64,000 bases of DNA, taken from assembly GCA_020086605.1 (NCBI GenBank), contig JACBWW010000004.1, positions 33,658,194-33,722,193 of the forward strand. Direction: 5' to 3'. The stretch's first letter is position 1. The number at the start of each line of letters is the position of its first letter. Shown piece by piece: positions 35,501 through 48,310 of this stretch. A program made the position numbers and the translations under genes. The stretch is from Lanius collurio. Its lineage: Eukaryota > Chordata > Aves > Passeriformes > Laniidae. Below the pieces are notes generated by a model that saw only the letters and a list, made by a program, of their open reading frames with translations, had not been told where the DNA came from and ran no database searches.

Positions 35501-37511
35501 TGCCTGCTAGGACTAGCTGGGCAAATTTCCCCTAATCAACCTGCTGACATTGCAAGGGCCTTCAGAAAACCTGGCAGCCTAATCCACCACCTGTTGTCTG
35601 AAAAACAAAGATGTGGAAGACAAAAATTTAGTACCCTTGATAACCAAACTGTCCAATTCTCCCTGAATCAAAAGACATCAGACAGAATTACTGGGGTAGA
35701 GCATAATGGCCTCTAACACGCAGGAAGTTAAATCATTAATTTCGTTGCCCTTTTTGGAACTGATCTGAGGTGCCTTCCCTCTACTTTCTATCTGCAGTTT
35801 CATAATTAAAGTTTATCTGTATTCTATTAAAAGAAAAACAACCCCCACAACTGCATGCTGTAGACAAAAGACAAAAAAAAAACATTTTAAGAACATGATA
35901 GTTTTCAACAGACATACATAATACCTAACTTAATTTACAGCATCAGGCATTAGTATCCAATCTCCATTTATGTATGTGATCTCAAATTTTATTTAGCTGC
36001 CAGAATATAAACCCCAGTAACTGTTCTTGCTACCACCAGAACTCTTCTCTATGAAAACTTAATTCCTTGATATCAAAGCCCTAGGATGGTGCCATCAATG
36101 GTTATGTGATATGCAGACATGAAGGCGGCACAAACAGCACACAAAGATCTTTCTGACATGAATGGATACTTCACAGGAGAATGTATTTGAGACCTGCTCT
36201 GTAGGTATGGACAATATCCTGCATGAAAAAAGTACTAATAGAGCCCACGTAAGGGAAAACAAACATTTCTATCTGCGAGTTCATACTACTGCTTCACAGT
36301 GTGCCTGCTTGTTTGACAGTTATACTGTCATAACTTTAGACTCTTAAACCTCTGCTCTAGGGTTTATAAAAGATCAGAGCACTTGTCACTCTCGGTGCAG
36401 GTAGAGTGAGATAGAGTGGCTGAGCAGTGCATTCTTCTTTCTAATTACACTCCATTAACCTTCCACATGAGAGCTCCCCTGTGCTTTCATACCAGCAGCA
36501 CCAACTGGCTGTGTTTGATAAGGCTCGGCAGCGTTTGCAAGACCAGCACGTGTAACTGAAGGAACAGTTCAGCTCAGCAGCCCTCGCAGAAGCTGCGCTG
36601 GTGCTCTGTTACTGAGCTGCAGTCAGATGCAGCTGAATTATACACAGATGGACACCAGCCTCACCCTATCCACTCCCCTCACAAATCTACCCCTTGAACT
36701 TCAGAGACATATGATCTATCAGAAAGCCAAATGCAGAACTAGGGAATTATCCACAATGGGGAACCCAACAGTTATCACACTTTCACCTCACTGCAAAGAC
36801 CTGCCACAAGAAACGTATTTAGAGCATTAAAGCATGCAGGGCAATAGAAAAGAAGCTGTCATTACATTATAATTAGATCACGTTAGTGTATGCAACCAGC
36901 GTACAGAGAAGGAAAATTACTTCTGAAATTTAAATATTTTTGAAATGCACTTTCAGTATCTGGGGTTGTTTGTTGTATGTTCTGAAGACCACACTGCTAA
37001 CAAACAGCACTATATTTATCTATAACCTTCTCAACAGTGACCACATAAATGAACAGCTTTTCTAAAAAGAGAGACTTCTTTGATTAATAATGTATTCTAT
37101 GAGAGCTTTAAACTCAGTGCCAGGAAAGCTATTTTCCATGTGCATGAAGGTAGATTAGCATTTGTGTATACTGAGTAACAGTGTCAGCACATGCTTACAC
37201 AGATAAAAGGGAAATAAATTTGGAAGGAGGGACTGTAAACAATCTGGAACAGAATCCAAATTATTTTAAAAATAAATTAAACATTACAAAATCTGCACTT
37301 TTGAATGACATTTTATACAATCCATTGGATTTTTTAACTGTTTCAAATGACTTCACAACATAAAGTGGTATATGGAATTGGTCTATATAAATGAATGATG
37401 GCAATACTCTTCTTGCTATTAGCTCCATTATCCTCTCCCATTCCTCTCTGTTTTTCTAACATAGTGTTATACTTGCATATGTATGTATTTCCATAAATAA
37501 ATATAACTTAC

Positions 37512-37590
37512 TTCTACGGTACGTTTCCCAGCCTTCGGCGAATATTTTGAAATGACTGCTGTTTTCTAACACTTGGTAACTTTGAAGTGT
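37512..37590 (-). other. Candidate cryptic or cassette exon (79 nt)
   Basis: On the gene strand a good acceptor (GGTTTTGTTTCAG|ACACTT) is followed 79 nt later by a strong donor (GAA|GTAAGTTA), with several CpGs in an AT-rich setting. One frame reads TLQSYQVLENSSHFKIFAEG onward without a stop. A second overlapping frame (37517-37657) reads through the acceptor with a protein-like text including DEAVFIAWLLARTGF. A 79-nt insertion ahead of exon 26997-27197 would shift the frame and stop early. I do not recognise the sequence. Confidence 0.25.
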
Positions 37591-39101
37591 CTGAAACAAA
37601 ACCTGTTCGTGCTAAAAGCCAGGCAATGAATACAGCCTCATCCTTGTTCAGAACGGTTCAGGAATTTTATTTCAGAGTTCTGGTGAATCTTGTCAAAGAT
37701 GCTCTCCAGTACAAAGAGAACAGAGGTGGTCCTTCTCTTACAACAGAAAGGTAAATACCGCTACTGGACCCACCTAAAAAGTAACTTGAAGAGACTTGGT
37801 TTACAAGCATGATCATTAAAGACTGTTAGACCCACCTTCTACATCTATAATAGATTTTGGACCTCCTTTCTCAAATTCTTTTAAATTTAGTCTAAAGATG
37901 CCAACTCAGTCTTTAATACGATTTAACTTGTGCCATCTAAGCCTGTAATATACGACAGAAGTTCAGAATTTGTGGATGTGAACAAACACAGTGAATCCAA
38001 AACTGTCAGGCTACTGAGGTTGCCTCAGGAAAGCTGAATAGGCAGAGGACAGTTAGTTCTTACCTCTAAGATACACTTGCTTAAAGTGTGAACACAAGTG
38101 CCTTTTTAACAACAATATTTTTGAAGAATAATGAATGATCTTATTGGGATACATTTGATATTAACAAAGTGCAAGATTAATTTTGTCAGGTATAATTTTT
38201 CTGCTAAAGATTATATTCTCTCTTAAACCTAATAAAATTTAAACAAACGCAATTAGGACACTGAAGAAGTTTATCTAAAGCATCCCTATCCCCTGTTCTG
38301 TAAAAATCTATCCACAGTGCTTCAATGCTATAATGCAATGAAATCTTGTTTGAGCTAGGATTAAAATTTGTCAGAGTAGGATAGCACCAAAGGAAAGCAG
38401 AACAACATTTCTGTGCCACACTTAGCTCTTTCTTCAGGAAAAAAGAATTTTACACATGAATTGTACCCAATGCCTCTATAACTGGCACTGTCAGGTTCTT
38501 TGAAGTATGTACTAGAATCATGACTTGAAGCTCCAAAATTCTTTGCTGTAAGCATCTAGTGTTGAAACTGCTTTCAGAAAAAAGTATTGCAGAAGTGCTT
38601 CCACTTCCTGGAGCGGTCAGCCATCTGCTAACCCCATTTGGAAAACTGTTTTCTGACAAGTAGGCTATGCTCACCTCCGAAAAATGCAATATTGCAGCTG
38701 ATGGAGACTTTTTTAACTAATCATCTGAGAAATGTACCTCTTTAGAACTTTTTGGTAATGCTTGTTATTTTCCTAAGACCTCTTAGAAAATATTTCAGAA
38801 GAAATATTTTGCTCTACACAGTCTTATTGCTCTCTTTGTACAGAAGACCTCTCAAAAATAATCCAAGTACCTTCCTGTTATATTACGTCAATGGAGAAGA
38901 TTTCTTGAGCATTTGGGGATCCCATGAGGTGGGTGAACAGATCTTTTAACCCAGCACAAAGAAATAAGAAAGAGAAAGTAAGGTGTCCTGTAATTCCTCT
39001 TTATGCAACTCTCAGCAATATAATATATGTGGTTTTAGGGAAGACCAAGATTTCTCCTGTGCCACTTCAGGCCCATATTAGATTTAAAAGGCAAATTAGC
39101 T

Positions 39102-39124
39102 AAAAAAAAAAAAAAAAAAAAAAA
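39102..39124 (+). repeat. Poly-A tract (23)
   Basis: Uninterrupted run of A on the plus strand. No recognisable retrocopy precedes it. Confidence 0.9.
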
Positions 39125-40452
39125 TTAAACAAAAACATTAAACATATTTTCATCACATAATGAAGTGCAAGTTCTTTTTCACACCATATGCTTGACTTGC
39201 TACTGACTGCAAAGAACATGTAACATATAACCAGATAAACACATTTCATTCTACAAACTGGTCTGATGAGCTAAACCTGCACTAGGAGGTATCAGACAGT
39301 CTTAATGAAACTCAGAAGTATTATTTCATTGACATTCACTCAGCATTTCTTGCATGACAATTCAGCTGCGAATATTTTTGGAAGCATTAACTCAAAGCCC
39401 ACAGACGTCTGAGAAACAGCACCATTGGGTCTCTCTCATGTTTCTCTAAAGGCACCTATCACACCTGTCTCTAACAGCCATAAATCACAAAACAGTAGTT
39501 TTCCTCCACATGGTTTCACACAGATGGATTTTTTTTATAAAGGAATCACATGTTGCACTGTTGAGGACTGAAAGATTACAGAAACCTAGCAACTGAAGCA
39601 CAGGTTGTTACAGCAAGGCATCTTGCTTTGTGCCCTCAGGTCTGGTAGCTTTACTCATACTGGGATCTCAAGATCTATTATTAACCCAGAAAACTACCCT
39701 GAAGCTGCACTGTCTTTGCAACAAGAGTTTAATTAAAGTTTTATACATGTAATGTGTACTCTTTTAAACTCCTGTCCATAAAATAAGCCTCCACATATTC
39801 CTCTTTCTCAGATAACCTCCACAAAATGAGAAGCCAAAAAGAGCTTCAAGATTAGGGAGCAGATTCTGTGGGCTCTGAGGCTGAGGGAAAGAAACAACTG
39901 AGAAACATTTTCCCTCACACTACCTCTGAATAAACGAAGTTGATGCTGAAATGCAGGGCTCTTTTGGGGAAACAAGCTTCAGGGTTTCTTTTTGTTTTCT
40001 AACAAATACAATAGGACATACATTCAAGAAAATAGAGCATAATTATTTATTTGTTTTGGTAGAACTATCCTCTATAGTAATTCATCTGGAGCTGAGACAG
40101 GATGTAAGCAGAGGAAAAAAAGTCTTTTAAAAGATCCATCCTACACATGCACACTTTTATATCACTAAATACATGCAAGGGCATGTAAGTAAATAGTGAC
40201 CTAACTTTACTTTGAAAAAAGAAACACCATGACCAAAAGCAGAGAAAATATCAACCAATTTTAACAAAAATGTCAATGTGTAATAGGTGTTGCAGAAATT
40301 AAAAAAAACATAAAACAACCAAGCGAAAAAAAAACAACCCAGCACCAAGATTTTAACATGCAAACAGAAATACTTGACTTTGCACTGTACAGCCAGTATT
40401 CATTATGAGTCCAATAGCATGTTCATGGCAATTGTTTGGAGAATCATATAAA

Positions 40453-40592
40453 TATGTTCGTGCTCAGTTGGTTAGAGCATGGTGCTAATAATGCTGAGGT
40501 CACGAGTTCGATCCCCATATGGACCATTTACTCAGGAGCTGGACTTGATCTTTCTGAGTCCCTTCTAATTCAAACTATTCTGTGACTCTATA
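40453..40592 (+). mobile_element. tRNA-Ile-derived SINE with CR1-like tail (TguSINE1 type)
   Basis: The 5' half resembles tRNA-Ile(AAU): GCTCAGTTGGTTAGAGCATG, then GGTGCTAATAATGCTGAGGT and the B-box GAGTTCGATCC, ending in ATGGACCA. It passes directly into a CR1-type tail (gagctggacttgatctttc .. gagtcccttctaattcaaac .. tattctgtgactct). A tRNA-Ile head joined to a CR1 tail is the described design of TguSINE1, which arose early in passerine evolution. The acceptor and T stems are mismatched, so it is a decayed retroposon and not a tRNA gene. No target duplication was recognised. Confidence 0.85.
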
Positions 40593-43500
40593 TCGAAACC
40601 ATGGTAAATCCAAAACACATCTGTCAGTTTGCACTGGACAACAGTCAAGCTGTCACTGATTGTAAGGATGCTCAGAAAAAAACAAAAGAACAATATCAAA
40701 AAAAGAAATCAGGAAACACTGAAAAGTGTAAGGAAAAACAGGTTTGCACAAGCAAAGAGCACTCACAGACAATGTAAAGCTGAATTGAAAATTAGTGAAG
40801 TCAGACAAGCAAAAATTAATCCTTTCTCACTGCTAGGGATGGCTTGTAGAGGATTTTATTTTGCATTTTATCAGAATGATTTGGAAAAAAGGGCACACTT
40901 CAGTCACACAAGCCCCTTTTAAACCCCTTCTCACTGATATGTCAGGCCTATGCCCAGAGCTCAGCCTGAGGTGACACAAGTAGCAGTGCAGGGATTACTT
41001 TGAGATTTTTCTCAATGTATTAGAAATAACTGTATAATTGAAGAAAAAAGTCCATATTTCATATATTTCATATATACATATGCAAGAACTGAGCAGTAAA
41101 CCATGCTTGATTTAAACCCACAGACCCACATTCTTAACTGTTTTTCCTATTTTAGTCCTTGCTAGTAGGTTGCATGATTAGCATACAATGCTCTGTAGGC
41201 CAAAAACCTAGTCTGCAAAGATCTTTTGAAATATTTAACATATACTAGTACTATGTAAATAGTAATAATAATTCAGTGGCCTTTTCCTACTCTGCATTTC
41301 AAATATATTTATTATGAGCTACACCAATAATGCAGGATTGTAGCATTCTGCCTCCACATTTCTCATCTTCCTCTTCCAATTTACCAGAACAATGACAAAA
41401 TAGGGGGTTTTGCTCCAGGCCTTTAACTCTTGCAGCACAGATTCTCATACTGTGTAGGTCTCTGAACTGGAGGATCCATCTTTTGCGTAGGGGCAGAAAT
41501 TCATTTCCTTAATCAATTTAGAGAAGATCAGAAGCCTGCCCAATGACCCACATTGCTCAAGAAACTGCACCAGCAGCAGAGGCTATAGAGGCAGCTGCTT
41601 TCAGGCCAGCAACAGCATGCTCAGCATGAACAGACTGTACTAAGATTTTTCTCCCACACACAAAACCAAACTGTTCCTGTGCCCCCTTTGTGCTGATGGA
41701 GCCTGTCTCTCAGTCGATGAGCAAGTCGCTATTTAGGAAATTATTTCTCAACCTATTCTGGAAATCCACAATCATGTACAATTGGCAGCACTGGCAAGTA
41801 TTCAGCGGCGATTTCAAAGGTTCTTTGTCCTGGGAGAAGACAGGACCATTCACCAGCATGCCAGCAGAACTGCTGAGTACACAGCTGGAGCATACGTGGG
41901 GGAAGGGAAGTGGTGTGTGATTCTGCAATTATATTTGTTAAATGCATACAGATTTGAAGAATGATCACTTGGCATCTCTACTGTTTTGCAAGTGAAAACT
42001 TTCAACACATTTGCCAGAAGTATTTGGCTGTTTTTTCTTGTAAGAGAATAGAAGATCAGTGCAGAGAAACATTAAGCCATGTGGACATGCTACGTAATTG
42101 GTTCTTTCAGCCCCTCGCAGTGCAAATGATTTGCAGTAATATGCTCTGATCTCTTTACTAGTTAACAGTCCAGTCCAGGACAAATACATCAAGTAGAGAT
42201 AGAGCAGAAAAAGCTGTGGACAAGATTAACCACACAAGCTTGGCTTTTCCACAATGCTCACATTTTTCCTATTGCCCAGCTGCTAGATATTCAAGAGAAA
42301 ACAGGGTGTACTATAACAACTGCTACAACAGGCCACAGGAGCATAAATCTAGTAAGAAACCTTTCTGTTTGGCTCCTCACAGGGCTCTCACTTGTACTAC
42401 AAAAAATGTCACTTTGATGCCCTGTTTGCATTCCATTTCCAACAACAATGAGGAGGATGGAGGTCTCCAGTTTCTATGACAACCCAGATGGGCCACAATA
42501 CAAGATACTTACAAATGTTCAACTGCGGGGATGCCAGATCAAATTAAGCTAGAGTTTACATTACTTCATAGAAACTAAAATAAAAGAAAAAACCCAAACA
42601 AAACATGAATGTCAAAGCAAGGATGACATTTCCTTGGTACATTCCAAAAGATTTCTGAAAGTAGATGGTAAAGAAAGAAAGGATTTTTCCCTATGAAAAT
42701 AAATAATATTGTCAACACAAGCAAACTGAACCCCTCATTTACATGAGTAAATGTTTTCATTAAAACTAGACTGCTGGAAAATTACCATCAAACATTAAAA
42801 GCAAAAAGCAGATCCCAAAACATGATTTTATCAGTTTACTTAACTCATTATGAACAGACAAATTTGTAAACCATTGTTTTGTATGGTTTGTTTAATGCCA
42901 CAATTTGTATTTTGTGATATGGATCCATTTTTTGTTGTTTACCCTGATCTGGTCTTCTATGATATTTTGCAAAAGACATTTGGATGTAGAAAATACCCCA
43001 TATTTTACTTAAGGAAACTAAATTAGTAACAGAGAGTTATTTTAGTTAACATTAACAAAACTACAAAAACATTTAATATGTGCTCTTAGTAATTTAACTG
43101 GTCTGTTGTTAAAGAAGTAAGGGGATCTTACTTCTCAAAGGCATTAACTCCGCTCCTGGGAAGGCAACTGTAATAGGTCAGCCAGTTTAGGCAACAAGAG
43201 TAAAATGCCTTCTGAAGAAACATCTATAAAAGTTTTTTTGTAAGATTTTCAGATGTGGCATATATAAATATGGTTCCCAAAACAAACCAAGTTAAAGAAT
43301 TGCTTCATAAATGTGTATTTTTAGGCATCTTATTTTGAAAAATGTTCTGCCACAAGTTATCTTTCTATTTAGTCACTGTCCTTTTTCTAGTTACTCTCCA
43401 TTCTTTCTTCCAACTTAATCACCAAGTAGTTAATAGCATTCATTCAATATGTGATAGCTAGAAAGGCTCATATTACAACAGATAACTATAGGCTTTGAAG

Positions 43501-44592
43501 ACTTATGCTCTTTGGGGAGAGGGAAGAGAGAAAGGTTTTAACAGCTGTGCCTAGTCAAAATAATCCAAAATTAGAGGGACTGTAACATTTAAAATTGGAA
43601 CACAGAACCTTAAAATCTGGGTCTGTGCAGCTGTTGTAACACTTTATTTAAAACTGGAGACACTCTCTCTTCATAAATCGTTCCCCTCTGCAGCACTGCT
43701 ACCCAGTACTATTTACAGAAGGACTCCAGTCTGGCTTGCAAGTGCCACCTCATCATTCAGGAGCGCCTGGCTCTGCCAGCTGAGAACAGCCACCCCTCAC
43801 ACGGGTTGGCTGAGCCGCCTGCTGGTGCCTGAGCCTCTCGTCCTGTTCAACGCACAAGCTAGGACCCCGGAATCACGGAGCTAGGGAACATGCCCACGGG
43901 GGGCTCTGAGACACCTAGGTTAGCACCTGCCCATCACCTGCTCCTCAGCAATCCTCCTTCACCCCAAAGCCTCCTGTTCAAAGACGTTTCCCTGGACAGC
44001 ATGACAGCCTGACACTCACTGTTGCTGACAGAGCACGGCTGGCACGTGGCATGGCTGAGGCTGAAGAAAAGCTGCCCACTCTGCTGCGTTCCCTGACTCA
44101 TGCAAGGCAATCGGAGCCAGGGAGACACGCTGCGGTGATGGTAACAGCATTTCGGGAAAGTGATTCAGGGATCTGCAAGGAGCTCCTGCAGAATGACCAG
44201 AGTGTCTCAGTACTGCAGGGGGAAGAGCTGGGGCTGAAATTACACATCTTTGTAAAAATTAAAGCACCTGACAACACTGCACAGCTAGTGGGAATTAGCT
44301 GGAAGCGACGAATTAGGATGCAGAAATGTGACTAAGGACATGGAGGGGCTTGGTTAGACTTAAACTTGGACTACACTGCCTAAACTTCAGACGTACAGCT
44401 GGGGCTGTGCTCCCACATCATATAATTGCTACCTGTGTGTCACATATAAAATAAAAGACAAGGAACAGCATAATGAAAAAGAGAATTTGCAAAGTGCTAA
44501 TGGTTACTAAAATTGTACCAGTTTAACAGGAAGAGCAAAATGGACTGGAAGTAAGTAGGAAGGAACTTTAAGTTGCAACAGATGGTAGCATT

Positions 44593-44594
<2 letters not shown>

Positions 44595-44624
<30 letters not shown>
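44595..44624 (+). repeat. Poly-A tract (30)
   Basis: Thirty uninterrupted A residues on the plus strand. An AATAAA lies about 145 nt before it, which is too far for a normal processed-transcript tail, so a retrocopy origin is not supported. Confidence 0.9.
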
Positions 44625-44626
<2 letters not shown>

Positions 44627-47296
44627 GAGAAAGTGAAAAAGCTGCCTGATGTCATACAGTTCAAGTTACTTTAATCACAATTTAGTGTAAGTATCAAGAG
44701 ACCGGGACAAATAACCAGGCCAGTGGGTTCCTCTCACAAAGTCTACTGCAAATCACATACTGCACACATTTCAAAGCACAAACTTCTACTCTGCAGTGAT
44801 ACCACACAGATTAAAGTTGTGTTTACAAGTTGCACATTATCTGCTATTGCACGGGGCTGTTCAATTATTAATTTCACGAAAGCACAACAGTATAACTGAT
44901 TAGTAACCCCTACAAGGTAATTTGTAGCTAGGATGGTATTCAACTCTTCTAATACTGTAAAGAAAAAATTAATAATCTTTTGCACCATCAACAACACAAA
45001 CATACTAATGCTGGGCACGTGACCTGTCTTCACAAGTTCCAGACAGTTTAGACTACTTTTCACACAGCTGGAATTAGAAACCCTGATCTGACTACCTATA
45101 CAGAACATCTCTTCATCAACTCCACAGACCCCTTGATGCCCCATTACTTGTATGCATATACTGCTGTTTGATATTATAACTGAATCAGTCCACCACACTC
45201 ATCCTCCACTTTGCTGACAGCAGCAATGACTTACAGATGTGTATCCTGTTGCTAGCACAGGCAATACAATGCTGCACCTCTGCTCTTGCTGACATTCACT
45301 CTGTTTCACAAATACCACCCACATCTTCCTCTCTGACTGACAGTTTTCAATTAAAACTGAGTGACTGTTCTCAATGTGTTCATAGCTTGAAATGTGCTTT
45401 TTCCACTTTGCAACTATAGAAGGCTGGTGTTCTTGATTGTAATTTCTTAGAATCAAAGATTTTACAATTTCCTTTGCCACAGTGACAAGATTCACAGGCA
45501 ATCTCCTACGGTCTATACACATCTTGCTTGGTTGGTTATGAGCATAATGGAGAAACAAAGGTGTTATCTCATAGAGCACCTAGGAAATCCCCTTAAAACA
45601 GTTCTGCCATATGATCCAGCTAAATCTTTTAAACTTTGAATACTGTTTTGACTGACTTCAGGTTAATACCAAAGCATTTTCAAATAATTCCCACAGACTA
45701 GCTCCAGCATCAAAGGAGCCCTAACACTGACTTATGCTGAACTTGACTTTTTGCAGGGGTCAAGATACTATTGGCATTAATATTTCTATACAATATTGCA
45801 TTGTGACATATTGAGTTTCAGCCAGAAATTACACAGTTGAGGGTGAAGGGGAAATGAAAAAAGTAATCTCTCCCATATTATTAATGTACACAACACTAGA
45901 AAACTACTAAGGATCTCTAGACTTACATCTTTTTCAATGTCTTGACTCTATGACTATATTGAAATACAATCACCTGCACAAGAAACTAAAGCAGCATGTT
46001 TTTTAGCAGCTGGTAAATGACAACGTTAGAACTGAACCAGTAATATCAGTCTTGAAGATGCATAAGCAATGAAGTAAATAAGATGACCTCTGTTAAATTC
46101 ACATCTAATAAAAACAGATGACATACATCAAAGTTTGCTAAACAGAACAGGATGAAGCCAATGAAAAGCAGGTAACTTACCTGCTTCTAGCAGGCCTTTT
46201 ACAGATTAAAAAATAGGATATATAAACTATTTATAACCTCCAAAATAGCTGAAAGTAAGTTTTTCTATGCCAAAACATTTAAGTGATTGCATCTGTAAAA
46301 CACATCCTTCTTCTGGACCTGTCATCATTCTGAGGTATCATACACATGCTCATGTTTTCACTTACCGGAAGTCTTAGCAATATTGATATCAAACTGATGT
46401 TCATGTTTTCATTTCAGCAGAGCCTCAACAACACTGAGTGAATGAGCATTTGCCTCAAGACAAATACTTTTGCTACTGTATTTTCTTCAAAAGTCAATTA
46501 GAGTATCAAGAACTTCTGCCTATTATTTTCTGCTTTTGTACTTTTTTCCAAATCTACTCAATTATACAGTGTATGTGCTCACTGAAAAAATAAACATTCT
46601 CCAAAACTTTCCTCTACAAATGCTTCTGTATTGTTTTTCAATTAATTAGGCTCAGAATTATATTCAGAGTAAGAAACTTGAATACTAAAATTCTGGCAGT
46701 AAAAAACGAGTACTGAAAATAAACTCATGTTGTTCAAACTATCCATGCATCTCAAAGAATTTGCACTCCAAGATGTTTGCACTGTAAGACTAAAAATTAA
46801 CTGTAACAGAACATGGAAGTTATTAGCAGAAACTCTGACATCCTCAAGAACTGGTCTTCAAAGAATGACCTATTTAATGCACATGAGTAGGTTCTTCACA
46901 TTAATCCCACCCCTCCCTCAAAAACACACACACACAAAAAAAGTGCTGTTTTGCATTTTTTAAAATGAGCTGATACTGCTACAGAACAAAAAACTCCAAA
47001 ATCTCACAAATGGACCGTACAGAGAATGAAAAATAAGGGATCCTACAAAAAACCAAAACAAACTAAAACAATCTAAACATAAACAAGAGGCAGCTCTTCT
47101 ACTTCACTCTTCCTCGTGGTCAAACGACCACAATAGCTAACAAATCATCTAGTTGTTAATTCTGCTTTATAAAACTTCCTTCTTTTTGGAAGATACTGAG
47201 AAAATTCCAGTTTCAACAGAGTTTCGACCTGCACTTTCTACAATGATAACAAACGAGAGAAACCAAAGCTTACAAGCAGTTACACCGATCATTAAG

Positions 47297-47470
47297 AAGC
47301 CGCAGGCTCGAGGCGCTCGCACGCAGCGCTCGGGCCGTCCTCAAGCGCCGAGGACGCAGCAGCGCCGTCCCGCCCGGGCGGGAGGCTCCGCGGGCGCCGA
47401 GCCGGGAGGGCACGGCCGCCATCTAGCGGGCACGGCGGCCGCTCCGCCCTCCTTCCCTCCCGCGGCTCTC
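47297..47470. promoter_or_regulatory. Small CpG-dense patch, candidate alternative promoter or insulator
   Basis: About 170 bp packed with CpG (CGCTCGCACG, CGCCCGGGCG, GGCGCCGAGC and others) with abrupt AT-rich edges inside the long intron. Unmethylated CpG clusters of this kind usually mark promoters or strong protein-binding elements. It holds a CTCF/YY1-like site (47415-47429) and, on the gene strand, a start codon at 47422 followed by an open frame. There is no direct evidence of transcription. Confidence 0.55.
47415..47429 (-). promoter_or_regulatory. CTCF- and YY1-like binding site
   Basis: CCGCCATCTAGCGG matches 12 of 14 positions of the reverse form of the vertebrate CTCF core (GCGCCMYCTRSTGG). 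The overlapping GCCGCCATCT is the YY1 core (ATGGCGGC on the other strand), here overlapping an ATG. Which factor binds, if any, cannot be told from sequence. Confidence 0.4.
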
Positions 47471-48186
47471 ATCAGGCCCCAGCAGAGATCAAAATTTGCA
47501 GCACTAGAAAAAGCACACCGCCACTGTTGAACTTTAATTCCTACGAGGTTTTTCCGATCTCAAACCCCACCTAAAGCTGTCTGCAGTGAAACTGAAGCAC
47601 TACTGTTACACTGTAAAGTTTTCATTTATGCTCATCTCCTAACAAAACTGTTCCAGATTTAACTCCATAGTCAGCACTAAACCTCTCTTGTGTGACATTA
47701 TTTACTCCTAATGCACATTATGGCATTTGCATAGGTTCTAGCAGAAGACTGAACAAGACTTTAGAGACTTGCACTACCAATCCCATTGCAGCTGCTGTGC
47801 AGTGCTCCAGTGGTTCATGGCAGCTGGAAAAAGCCAGCGGAAAGAACAGACCAAGGCACCCCACCAAGGCCTGGGCCCCTTCCTAAATGTGGCACAGCTG
47901 ACACATGAATTGGGCGCTGCTCACTGCTAGGCATAACCAAAGCTGAACTTTACATCCACTCTCAGATTTATCCACCCTTGTGGCCAATGGAGGTACAGTC
48001 AAGCAGGTGTTCAGCAAAAGGCTTTCACTTAGAGCAAAGATTGGTCCAGTTTCATCTGTCCTCAAATGAGAAGAACATAACCAAAACAAACACAGATATA
48101 TATGAGAAATGTGAATAAATTATTACTACAAGAAATCTAGTTCTATATTTCTGTGAGTAATGGCAAAGTATGATTTACAAAATTGC

Positions 48187-48310
48187 AGACTACTCTGAGT
48201 TGGAAGGGACCCACAAGGATAATTGAGTCCAACTCCTACATGAACAGCCTGTACATGGATCAACCCCACAACCTTGGCATTTTTGGCACCCTGCTCTAAC
48301 CTGCATTACA
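48187..48310 (-). mobile_element. CR1 LINE 3' end fragment
   Basis: It reads ctctgagttggaagggaccc, acaaggataattgagtccaa, ctcct, then a diverged accccacaacc segment. This is the complement of the CR1 3' end, so the copy is minus-oriented and short. The terminal short repeat is missing. Confidence 0.82.

Noticed and set aside
34976..35716. Two plus-strand open frames of about 115 codons
   Set aside because: No domain, no homology that I recognise, and no splice or promoter context; likely chance frames.
40453..40526. Functional tRNA-Ile gene
   Set aside because: Acceptor and T-stem positions do not pair, and the sequence continues directly into a CR1-like tail, so it is a SINE.
44051..44624. 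Processed retrocopy ending in the 30-A tract
   Set aside because: No recognisable parent gene, the AATAAA is about 145 nt from the tract, and no convincing target-site duplication was found.
46188..46210. Second microexon candidate with a strong GTAAGT donor (minus strand)
   Set aside because: The acceptor context is poor and the 15-nt insert has no known counterpart; a lone donor match is expected by chance.
47153..47530. 125-codon plus-strand open frame over the CpG patch
   Set aside because: Composition (Arg/Ala/Pro/Gln) simply follows GC content, and it has no start context, splice signal or recognisable domain.
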